64,000 nucleotides of DNA from the NCBI RefSeq assembly GCF_003633615.1, contig NZ_RBKU01000001.1:992001-1056000 (forward strand), in the 5' to 3' direction. Source of the DNA: Mucilaginibacter gracilis. Its GTDB lineage: Bacteria; Bacteroidota; Bacteroidia; Sphingobacteriales; Sphingobacteriaceae. Positions 42,601 to 50,432 of the stretch are shown here, in pieces; positions within the stretch are counted from its first letter, which is position 1, and each line of letters starts with the position of its first letter. The position numbers were made by a program, and so were the translations under genes. A model generated the notes under the pieces. That model did no database searches. It was not told the origin of the DNA and was given only the letters and a program-made list of their open reading frames with translations.

Positions 42601-42902
42601 CGCGGGCAGGTGCAGGCGGTGCATCACCGGCCTATTATGCTTCTAGGGATGTTGAAGATGGCTCATTTATACGCTTAAAAACCGTTAACCTTGGCTATAC
42701 TTTTAAAACGGCATGGGTAAAAAAGGCTAACCTAGCAGCCCTTCGCCTTTATGCTTCGGCACAAAATTTATATACCTTAACCAAGTATTCTGGTTTAGAC
42801 CCCGAAGTAAACTCGTACCCTTCGGCCTTAACAACGGGGATGGATTACTCGGGTTACCCACGTGCCAAGGTTATCACGCTTGGGCTTAATTTAACCTTTT
42901 AA
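39612..42902 (+). CDS. SusC-like TonB-dependent receptor
   Basis: 1,096 residues. Signal peptide around residues 37-61 ([20 protein letters not shown]), so an inner ATG at 39720 could be used. Then the carboxypeptidase-like domain ([20 protein letters not shown]), the TonB box region, the plug with [53 protein letters not shown], and a 22-strand barrel ending in [15 protein letters not shown]. With SusD it imports oligosaccharide across the outer membrane; alginate oligomers are expected from context. It is divergent from the gntR-PL17 operon and shares its operators. Confidence 0.92.
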   Translation: [1096 protein letters not shown]

Positions 42903-42970
42903 GTGCTGTTATCACTTCAAATCAAAAATCAATCAGTTATCTAACCAATACTGATCAATCATAAATTCAA

Positions 42971-44833
42971 ATGAAAAAAAATATAGGTATCCTCATTTCC
43001 GTTATCGCGTTAAGTGCTACTACATCCTGCAAAAAGTTTTTAACGCAGCTTCCGCAGGATTCAGTTGCGCCACAAACCTATTATAGTACGCCAGAGCAGC
43101 TAACCGCGGCGCTCGCGGCGGCTTACTCCGAATTGGGCAACACCGATGAAGCAACCTACTCCCGCTTTTTATCGCTGGAAGCCAATGCATCTAATGATGA
43201 GTATTATTTGCGCAGTTCAAGCTCTATTGCGGCATCGGTTTATAACGCCAGCCCATCGTATGCCAACTTTATCAACTGCTGGAACGACCTTTACACTGGT
43301 ATTGAGCGGGCGAATTTACTATTGGAAAATTTAGACCAATCGCCGGTAGCACAAGCTACCAAAGACGAGATCAGAGGCGAAACCTTGTTTTTACGCGCTT
43401 ACTATCACTTTATACTGGTGAGTTATTGGGGCGATGTTCCTTTAAAGCTAAAATCTACACAAGGTGTTACCGATGTTAACTTTCCGCGTACACCTAAAAA
43501 ACAAGTTTATGCGCAGATCATCAAAGATATGACAACCGCCGAGGGCCTTGTTAACACTTCGGCAGTTTGGAACAATAACGGACGCATCTCAAAAACCGGC
43601 GTAGAGGGTGTATTATCGCGGGTTTGTTTACATGCTGCCGGCCGTTTGGCCGACGCCAGCTATTATCCGCAGGCGGCAACATGGGCACAAAAAGTAATAA
43701 GCAGTGGTATTCATAGCTTAAACACGGACTATAAACAAATATTCATTAACGAGAGCCAGGATGTTGAGGATATTAAGGAATGCATTTGGGAGGTTGAGTT
43801 TTACCGCGACGTAGCCGGAATTTATCGCAATTACGAGCGCTTTGGATCAACCCTTGGCATTAACAATACCAATATCGATTACGGTTTTATGCAGGGGCAA
43901 TACGAATGCTTAGGTACTTACTACAATTTGTTTGGTAAAGGCGATTTGCGCCGCGATTGGACGATTACTCCATTTTATTACTCGGGCAACGATGCAAGCA
44001 AGGGCACAATCACTACCCCCGCAGCATCAACATGGGGAAGATACTTAGCCAAATGGCGCCGCAGTTATCAAAACGCGGCTATTATAAATGTTAAAAATGT
44101 TGGCCCAACCAACTGGCCTTTACTACGCTATGCCGATGTTTTATTAATGGCCGCCGAAGCTGATAACGAAGTAAACGGCCCCACCACAAATAGCATTAAC
44201 TACGTAAACCTGGTTAGGGAACGTGCTTATGGCAACGTACTGATAGGCCGCAATGTAAATAGCGTAACCATTACAAACGCGGGTACAGGCTATACCGTTG
44301 CACCTACAGTTACCATTACCGGCGGCGGCGCAACAAAAGCTGCAACAGCTACAACAACCTTAACCAGCGGCAAAATAACAGCGATAACCATTACTGATCC
44401 CGGTGCATTTTATACATCTGCACCAACGGTAACTATTACCAGCGCAAATGGCGTGGGCAGCGGCGGCGCAGCAACGGTAACCATAAGTAGTTTAACAGAT
44501 GCCGACCTATTGCCTGCACAGTATACAAGCAAAGCGGTATTTCGCCAAACCATTATGGACGAGCGCTCAAGGGAGTTGGGTGGCGAAGGCCATCGCAAGC
44601 TCGACCTGTTTCGCTGGGGCAATTTTCTAAGTACGGTAGCCAATTTGGTAACTGTAATACCAGTACAAGCGCCAAATGCTTCGGCATCATCAACTTATGG
44701 CTATACCGGCAGGGCAAGTGCGGTGCAGCCTTACAAAAACGTGAGCAACCGCGATACCTTATTCCCTATACCAGTTACCGAAATAACACTTAACCCCGGT
44801 ATCCCATTTAGTGCGCAAAACCCCGGATGGTAA
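42971..44833 (+). CDS. SusD-like lipoprotein with an unusual repeat insert
   Basis: 620 residues. The lipoprotein signal ends at TTSCKKF (lipobox Cys near 20). TPR-like helices carry the SusD core: ALAAAYSELGN, ETLFLRAYYHFILVSYWGDVPL, NNGRISKTGVEGVLSRVCLHAAG, LLRYADVLLMAAEADNEVNG, and near the end DERSRELGGEGHRKLDLFRWG. Between NLVRERAYG and DADLLPAQYT, residues ~430-507 form an extra beta segment with two repeats (TITNAGTGYTVAPTVTITGG and TITDPGAFYTSAPTVTIT). The protein sits on the cell surface over SusC and binds glycan. It is 68 bp after susC in the same operon. Confidence 0.92.
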   Translation: MKKNIGILISVIALSATTSCKKFLTQLPQDSVAPQTYYSTPEQLTAALAAAYSELGNTDEATYSRFLSLEANASNDEYYLRSSSSIAASVYNASPSYANFINCWNDLYTGIERANLLLENLDQSPVAQATKDEIRGETLFLRAYYHFILVSYWGDVPLKLKSTQGVTDVNFPRTPKKQVYAQIIKDMTTAEGLVNTSAVWNNNGRISKTGVEGVLSRVCLHAAGRLADASYYPQAATWAQKVISSGIHSLNTDYKQIFINESQDVEDIKECIWEVEFYRDVAGIYRNYERFGSTLGINNTNIDYGFMQGQYECLGTYYNLFGKGDLRRDWTITPFYYSGNDASKGTITTPAASTWGRYLAKWRRSYQNAAIINVKNVGPTNWPLLRYADVLLMAAEADNEVNGPTTNSINYVNLVRERAYGNVLIGRNVNSVTITNAGTGYTVAPTVTITGGGATKAATATTTLTSGKITAITITDPGAFYTSAPTVTITSANGVGSGGAATVTISSLTDADLLPAQYTSKAVFRQTIMDERSRELGGEGHRKLDLFRWGNFLSTVANLVTVIPVQAPNASASSTYGYTGRASAVQPYKNVSNRDTLFPIPVTEITLNPGIPFSAQNPGW

Positions 44834-44882
44834 AGCAATTCGCTTTTAAAAAATGAGCTAAACCGGCATTATCAAGTTTTTA

Positions 44883-44947
44883 TTTAAATTACAAACGCAA
44901 AGAGTATCAAATTAAGCAATTGATACTCTTTGCGTTTGTAATTTAAA
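44883..44947. terminator. very long perfect hairpin after susD
   Basis: A 28-bp perfect stem (44883-44910 with 44920-44947; core ACGCAAAGAGTATCAA / TTGATACTCTTTGCGT) with a 9-base loop. It lies 50 bp after the susD stop. It may terminate transcription or protect the 3' end. It is longer than normal terminators. Confidence 0.7.
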
Positions 44948-45069
44948 AATATTGCGTCCGCGATTCTTGCAGTCAAGTGTCGACAGAAAGGCGATATGTT
45001 ACTATAGAAACGCCACTAGGATGAACAGGGTTACTTTGGTTTTGAAATTAAAAGCCGGTAATTTGTACC

Positions 45070-46137
45070 GTGTTATCTCTTTCAAAAATAACCCGTTTGC
45101 GGTCCATTATCTTTTCGGTACACTTTGCGGTGCTATTGGGCTTGCTGGTTTTTACCTGTGTACCGCTTACCATCACTGCTTCGTTGCCCATACAAATCTG
45201 GACCAAGCAATTAGTTTTATATGCTACCCTGGTGGGCATATTTTACCTCCATCTCCGGGTACTCGTCCCCAGGCTGCTTTATAACAACCGCGGGGGAATT
45301 TTTGCACTGCTTGTTTTTCTCATCTGTATCGCCGTTCCGGTATTAAATCACCAGGCCGATAAACTGATGGACCTGCCGGGCTTGCTCCACAGGTTTGCGC
45401 CGAAACGCCCTGTTGACGTTCGTTATACGCCCGTGGGCGACCTCAGTATTATGATCATCACCATGATCGTTATAGGGATAGCTATTATTATATCCGTTAC
45501 CGGGAAAGTGCAGGCTGACCTGTTAAAGGAAAAATCGTTAGAGAACGACCGCATAGCCGGCGAACTGGCGGTTTTACGCTCACAAATTAACCCGCATTTC
45601 TTTTTCAATGTATTGCATACCATTTACGGGCTCACCGAGATTGATACAGACCGGGCCCGCGAAGCAATTTACACCCTATCGCATATGATGCGCTATGTGT
45701 TATACGAAACCCGGCATCAGGTAACCACCCTGGAAAAAGAGTTACGCCTGATAGATAGCTATCGCCAATTAATGCAATTGCGCCTGCCCCCACACGTAAC
45801 CGTTGTTTTTAACCAGCCCGCAGGCCCGCTTAACATTCCGCTTTCGCCAATGCTGTTGCTTCCTTTTGTAGAAAACGCCTTTAAACATGGCATCAGTACG
45901 GTACAACCGAGCTATATTTACATATCTGCACAGTTATGCCAGGAAAGTTTTCGGTTTGAGGTACGAAATACTTTATTTGCAGAACCGGCAAAGGAAACAG
46001 ACGAGGGTAGCGGAATAGGACTAGCCAATACGCGCCGCCGCCTGGAGCTGATTTATCCGGGCAAATACAAGCTCAATGTTAAAGAAGACCATGAGCTTGA
46101 GGAATTCAGGATAGAACTTCAAATAACTTTGACATGA
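45070..46137 (+). CDS. LytS-family sensor histidine kinase
   Basis: 355 residues from GTG 45070. Four hydrophobic segments (about 13-34, 45-62, 78-92, 125-143) form a membrane sensor without a large outer loop. A short coiled coil leads to the His_kinase domain: LRSQINPHFFFNVLHTIYGL with His176 as phosphorylation site. The ATPase domain has LLPFVENAFKHGI (N box) and GSGIGLANTRRRLEL (G box). Its stop overlaps the response regulator start (ATGA). It should phosphorylate the LytTR regulator. The signal is unknown. Confidence 0.9.
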   Translation: MLSLSKITRLRSIIFSVHFAVLLGLLVFTCVPLTITASLPIQIWTKQLVLYATLVGIFYLHLRVLVPRLLYNNRGGIFALLVFLICIAVPVLNHQADKLMDLPGLLHRFAPKRPVDVRYTPVGDLSIMIITMIVIGIAIIISVTGKVQADLLKEKSLENDRIAGELAVLRSQINPHFFFNVLHTIYGLTEIDTDRAREAIYTLSHMMRYVLYETRHQVTTLEKELRLIDSYRQLMQLRLPPHVTVVFNQPAGPLNIPLSPMLLLPFVENAFKHGISTVQPSYIYISAQLCQESFRFEVRNTLFAEPAKETDEGSGIGLANTRRRLELIYPGKYKLNVKEDHELEEFRIELQITLT

Positions 46138-46862
46138 CCATTCACTGTATAGCCGTTGATGATGAGCCGGTGGCCCTAGAGATGATTGCCGCCTATGTAA
46201 CTAAGACCCCCTTCCTGAAACTGGTTGATAAATGCGCAAGCGCCGTAACAGCCCTGACCGTTTTAAAAGAGCATCCGGAAGTACGGCTCGTTTTTTTAGA
46301 CATCAGGATGGCCGACCTGAACGGCCTGGAGTTTGCCGGTATAGTTGACCAGGGGGATAACCGGCGATCGGTGCGCATTGTTTTTACAACCGCTTTTGAC
46401 CAGTACGCGCTGGACGGGCACAAGCTTGCCGCGCTGGATTATTTGCTAAAACCCTTCAGTTTTGCTGATTTTACGCGTGCGGCCAATAGGGCCCTCGAAT
46501 ATTTTAACTTACTGGAGCAGGATAACGAGCCGCAATACCTTCATGTATATGCCAATTATCAACTGGTACGGATAGATATAGCGCAGATTCTCTACGTGGA
46601 AAGCATGGCTGACTATATCAGAATCTTTTTGCAAGACCAACCCAACCCGGTAAAGACGCTGATGACCTTAAAAGTAGTGGAGCAGAAACTGCCGGGCAGC
46701 CATTTTGTGCGCCTGCACCGTTCCTTCATCGTAGCCATAGATAAAGTTACCGCCGTAACCAAAACATCAGTACAGGTTGGCCGGGCTGCCATACCGGTAT
46801 CAGATCCTTACCGGCAGGCATTCGGCAATTTCATGAAGAGCTGGCGTCAGCCCGGTTCCTAA
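46134..46862 (+). CDS. LytTR response regulator
   Basis: 242 residues. Receiver domain 1-120 with the acidic pocket VDDEP (9-12), the phospho-acceptor Asp56 in VFLDIRM, and the Lys in LLKPFSF. The C-terminal LytTR domain runs from ~140: LHVYANYQLVRIDIAQILYVESMADYIRIFL, then FVRLHRSFIVAIDKVTAV. LytTR proteins bind pairs of ~9-bp direct repeats. It is translationally coupled to the kinase. It is convergent with the MacAB operon, whose control by it is possible but not shown. Confidence 0.92.
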   Translation: MTIHCIAVDDEPVALEMIAAYVTKTPFLKLVDKCASAVTALTVLKEHPEVRLVFLDIRMADLNGLEFAGIVDQGDNRRSVRIVFTTAFDQYALDGHKLAALDYLLKPFSFADFTRAANRALEYFNLLEQDNEPQYLHVYANYQLVRIDIAQILYVESMADYIRIFLQDQPNPVKTLMTLKVVEQKLPGSHFVRLHRSFIVAIDKVTAVTKTSVQVGRAAIPVSDPYRQAFGNFMKSWRQPGS

Positions 46863-46863
46863 A

Positions 46864-47217
46864 TTATTTTGTTTTTTTGATCACATAACTCATATCACCC
46901 ATCGGTCCGCCCTTCATGTATAGCACAATCTCTTCAGGGCTTTTTACCTTCCCGGTCATTTTAAACTGCTGGTCCATAATGGGTAAAGTAAACGCCAGGC
47001 TGTCGTCCTTAAACCAGCCATCAGTTAATTGAACGGTGTTGCCGTCGGGGCCTTTAGTGCTGCCGCTTAGCTTTTGCCCATCTACTTTAAAATCGTAGGC
47101 AACCTCAATTTGATCATTGATAGAACCTTTCCAATGGCCGCCTATATCAGTGGCCGCACAAACAAAAGTTACAATGGCCATCGCCATCAGTGTGGGAATT
47201 AGTTTTTTAATTTTCAT
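46864..47217 (-). CDS. secreted small beta-rich protein, family unknown
   Basis: 117 residues from ATG 47217 (MKIKKLIPTLMAMAIVTFVC); a start at 47256 would overlap the permease gene and hide the signal peptide. After a signal (cleavage near VCAATD) comes DIGGHWKGSINDQIEVAYDFKVDGQKLSGSTKGPDG, a lipocalin-like small barrel common in Bacteroidota as a lone domain of unknown function. It is last in the MacB operon, 31 bp after the permease stop. Confidence 0.7.
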   Translation of the reverse strand: MKIKKLIPTLMAMAIVTFVCAATDIGGHWKGSINDQIEVAYDFKVDGQKLSGSTKGPDGNTVQLTDGWFKDDSLAFTLPIMDQQFKMTGKVKSPEEIVLYMKGGPMGDMSYVIKKTK

Positions 47218-47248
47218 AGCTTTTAAGGATTTATTGGTGATATTAAAT

Positions 47249-48469
47249 TTATTCATATCGCAAAGCCTCTATAGGGTCGAGCCTCGAAGCTTTTAGTGCC
47301 GGATAATAACCAAAGAAAACGCCTATTACCGTACAAAAGCCAAATGCTTCAATAATCGAGCCCTTGTCGATGATCGGTTCCCAGTGCAATGCGTTAGAAA
47401 TAACAAAGGCCAGGGTTTCGCCAATCAAAATACCGATAAGACCGCCGGTAACGCTAATGATGATGGCCTCGGTTAAAAACTGATTAAGGATATCCCTGCC
47501 ACGCGCGCCTACCGCCATGCGCAAGCCAATCTCTTTTGTACGTTCGGTTACCGAAACATACATGATATTCATAATACCTATGCCACCAATAATTAGCGAT
47601 ATAGCTGCTATAGCGGTTAATAACGCAGTTAGCAACGTAGTTATTGAGCTTAGGGTTTGTATCAGCTCGGCTTGGGTACGTACCGTAAAATCATTGTCTT
47701 CGGTTGCACGCAGGCGATGTGTTTTTCGGAGTATCTTCGCCATTTCATCGGCTGCAGCCTGCGAAAGATTTTCGGCCTTTGCAGACGCATTAAAGCTGCC
47801 GAAATAGATAGATGCAATAATTCTTTTCTGAACGGTAGTATAAGGTGCCAGGATAATATCGTCCTGGTCCTGTCCGAAAGTATTCTGCCCCTTTTTGTTC
47901 AGTATGCCGATAACCTGGAAAGGAATCTTGTTAAAGCGGATGACCTTGCCAATCGGATCTACACCTTTTGCAAATAAATTATCTACCACAGTTTGCCCCA
48001 GCAGGCAAACTTTAGCATAAGTGTGTACATCACGGTCGGCAAACATTTTACCGTCTTTGAGCGATATGTTTTTGATGGCGAGGTAATCCCCGCTAACGCC
48101 CTCAATGGTGGTGGGCCAGTTGAGCGAACCGTTTATAGCCTGCCCTTTAGATTGTGATGAAGGCGATATGGCACTTATATAAGTGGATTCCTTTTGTAAG
48201 GCAACAAAATCCTTTTCGGTCAGCGTTTCTACATTAGCCCCCTGCAAACGCGCGCCGCCCGGTGCATTGCTATTGGGCATCACCATAACGAGGTTAGACC
48301 CCATGCTTGACAGCGAATTATGTATGCTCGCGGTTGAGCCCGCGCCAATAGCGCCGATAGTAATAACGGCGGCCACCCCAATAATAATACCCAACATGGT
48401 TAGCACAGCCCTTAACTTATTGCGTTGCAGGGCCAGTAGCGCCAGCCTGATCAAATTCAAAATTTTCAT
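47249..48469 (-). CDS. macB: MacB-type ABC transporter permease
   Basis: 406 residues. TM1 near 20-42 (KLRAVLTMLGIIIGVAAVITIGAIGAG), a periplasmic MacB_PCD domain (residues ~50-250), then three TMs from ~280 with MNIMYVSVTERTKEIGLRMAVGARGRDILNQFLTEAIIIS, the FtsX/MacB signature. It lacks the fused ATPase of E. coli MacB; the ATPase is the separate gene overlapping it by four bases. It works as a mechanotransmission exporter with MacA and TolC. Substrate unknown, possibly peptides or siderophores. Confidence 0.9.
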   Translation of the reverse strand: MKILNLIRLALLALQRNKLRAVLTMLGIIIGVAAVITIGAIGAGSTASIHNSLSSMGSNLVMVMPNSNAPGGARLQGANVETLTEKDFVALQKESTYISAISPSSQSKGQAINGSLNWPTTIEGVSGDYLAIKNISLKDGKMFADRDVHTYAKVCLLGQTVVDNLFAKGVDPIGKVIRFNKIPFQVIGILNKKGQNTFGQDQDDIILAPYTTVQKRIIASIYFGSFNASAKAENLSQAAADEMAKILRKTHRLRATEDNDFTVRTQAELIQTLSSITTLLTALLTAIAAISLIIGGIGIMNIMYVSVTERTKEIGLRMAVGARGRDILNQFLTEAIIISVTGGLIGILIGETLAFVISNALHWEPIIDKGSIIEAFGFCTVIGVFFGYYPALKASRLDPIEALRYE

Positions 48470-49218
48470 AAGTGATAATCTTCGGTTATGGGCAACGCGG
48501 CCAGCATGTCTTTAGCTGAACGGACCTGCTGATTAGCCTGGTCTTTTACCACACGCCCATCCTTCAGCACAATAGTACGGCTGCTAAATGCGGCAATGTC
48601 TGGTTCGTGCGTCACAAAAACAATGGTTTTGCCCTGGCTTTGGTTCAGGTCCTGCATCAAAGCCATGATCTCGTATGATGTACGGGTATCCAGGTTACCG
48701 GTTGCTTCGTCGGCCAGTATCATCACCGGCTCGTTCACCAGGGCACGGGCAATGGCTACACGCTGCTGTTGCCCGCCCGACATTTCATTGGGCAGGTGAT
48801 TCATCCGGTCGGCAAGTTTTACAGCTTGCAGGGCTATTGTTGCCCGTTCCCGGCGTTCGGCAGCCGTTACTTTTGGATTATAAAACAGCGGCAGTTCCAC
48901 ATTCTCTAAAGCCGTGGTCCTTGGCAGCAGGTTGTAGGACTGAAATACAAAGCCGATCTTCTCATTACGAAGTTTGGCGAGTTGGTCTCGGTTTTGTTCG
49001 CGCACAGATACTCCGTCAAGGAAGTAACTTCCGCTACTGGGTTTATCCAGGCAGCCCAGGGTATTCAGCAAGGTGGTTTTGCCCGATCCGCTACTACCCA
49101 TAATGGTTACAAATTCGCCGGCAAATACATCAAATGTTACCCCTTTAAGTGCCCGCACAATTTCCGATCCCATCTGAAACTCCCGTTTAATGTCATGCAA
49201 TTCTAAGATCTTTTTCAT
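48466..49218 (-). CDS. ABC transporter ATP-binding protein (MacB/LolD type)
   Basis: 250 residues. Walker A GSSGSGKTT (42-50), Q loop FVFQSYNLLPRTTALENV, signature MSGGQQQRVAIARAL, Walker B VMILADEATGNLD with His in FVTHEPDIA. It belongs to the MacB/LolD/FtsE class by the linker LGCLDKPSSGSYFLDG. It powers the permease encoded just after it, with a four-base overlap. It begins at the base where the MacA gene ends, so translation is coupled. Confidence 0.92.
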   Translation of the reverse strand: MKKILELHDIKREFQMGSEIVRALKGVTFDVFAGEFVTIMGSSGSGKTTLLNTLGCLDKPSSGSYFLDGVSVREQNRDQLAKLRNEKIGFVFQSYNLLPRTTALENVELPLFYNPKVTAAERRERATIALQAVKLADRMNHLPNEMSGGQQQRVAIARALVNEPVMILADEATGNLDTRTSYEIMALMQDLNQSQGKTIVFVTHEPDIAAFSSRTIVLKDGRVVKDQANQQVRSAKDMLAALPITEDYHL

Positions 49219-50417
49219 TACGGCTTTTTGTTTTTATCGGCACCGCCCGGGCTTGGTAAAATAGATGTACCTGTTTCAGCCTGTACAGGAACAGGCAGCG
49301 AGGATACTACAGTGTCTTTTAAAGTCAATCCCGACAGGATTTCGGCGTGTGTATTGTCATCAAGGCCGTAGCGCACCGGCGTTTGTATGAGTTCTTTTCC
49401 TTTTTTTAGCCACACGCTTCCTGGTTTCCCAGGCCCTTTAACAGCATTACTGCTATTAGCCTGCGGCATTGGTTTTAATGTAAATTGTTTCTTTAGCGAC
49501 GAATCCGGAGCAAAATTCAGCGACTTAGAACTTACCAACAAGGCGTTATTCGTCTCCTTGGTATAAACGTTGATGTTGGCCGTCATCCCTGGCTTAAGCA
49601 TCAGGCTGTCATTAGGGGCATAGATGACGGTTGTATAGGTCACCACATTTGATGTACTTTTCGGGTGCAGGCGAATGTCAGACACCGTCCCTTTAAATAC
49701 GTCATCTATATAAGCATCCACTGTAAAACTAACGCGGTTGCCCTTTTTTACATTGCCTATATCGGCCTCGTCCACATCTGCCTGTACCTGCATTTTTGAA
49801 ATATCTTTAGCAATCACAAAAAGCGTGGGCGTACTAAATGCCGCTGCAACCGTTTGGCCGAGGCTTACACTTCGCGAAAGCACCACACCGTCTACGGGCG
49901 AATAAATATCGGTATACGACAGGTTTTTTTCAGCCGAGCGCAATGCAGCGGCAGCATTATCCACCGCCGCTTTTGATGAATTAAAATTGTTTAAAGCCGA
50001 CTCATAATCTTGCTTACTAATTGAGCCGCTGCTGTACAACAACTTTTGCCGGTTATAAAAATTCTGGTTGTAAACCAGTTGGCTTTGCTGTGTGCGCAAG
50101 GTAGCACTGGCCTGATCGACCGTTGCCTGCAAAAGCGATTTATCCAACTGCGCCAATAGCTGGCCTTTTTTTACTTTGGAATTAAAGTCGGCGTTAATCA
50201 CTTTAACGATTCCCGATACCTGGGTACCTACCGCTACGGTATCCACAGGTTGAATGGTACCCGTTGCCGTAACTGTTTGGGCTATATAACCATAGGTTGG
50301 CACTTCGGTAGGCAGCACCACAGGTTTTTCTTTCTTTTTAGTAGTAACGAACCAAATACCGCCAACCACTATAACAATGGCTGCGATAACGAGCGTTCTT
50401 TTTGTATTTTTTTTCAT
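49218..50417 (-). CDS. macA: MacA-like periplasmic adaptor
   Basis: 399 residues. N-terminal anchor helix (RTLVIAAIVIVVGGIWFVTT, residues 6-25). Lipoyl half VGTQVSGIVKVINADFNSKVKKGQLLAQLDKSLL, a long hairpin with TVDQASATLRTQQSQLVYNQNFYNRQKLLYSSGSISKQDYESALNNFNSSKAAVDNAAAALRSAEKNL, second lipoyl half SPVDGVVLSRSVSLGQTVAA, beta barrel and a Pro-rich tail. It bridges MacB to TolC. It follows the TolC gene after 15 bp. Confidence 0.9.
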   Translation of the reverse strand: MKKNTKRTLVIAAIVIVVGGIWFVTTKKKEKPVVLPTEVPTYGYIAQTVTATGTIQPVDTVAVGTQVSGIVKVINADFNSKVKKGQLLAQLDKSLLQATVDQASATLRTQQSQLVYNQNFYNRQKLLYSSGSISKQDYESALNNFNSSKAAVDNAAAALRSAEKNLSYTDIYSPVDGVVLSRSVSLGQTVAAAFSTPTLFVIAKDISKMQVQADVDEADIGNVKKGNRVSFTVDAYIDDVFKGTVSDIRLHPKSTSNVVTYTTVIYAPNDSLMLKPGMTANINVYTKETNNALLVSSKSLNFAPDSSLKKQFTLKPMPQANSSNAVKGPGKPGSVWLKKGKELIQTPVRYGLDDNTHAEILSGLTLKDTVVSSLPVPVQAETGTSILPSPGGADKNKKP

Positions 50418-50432
50418 AATGATTGTGCGCGG

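Noticed and set aside
44952..45284. 110-aa plus ORF before the histidine kinase
   Set aside because: It overlaps the kinase in another frame for over 200 bp; the kinase has full family motifs.
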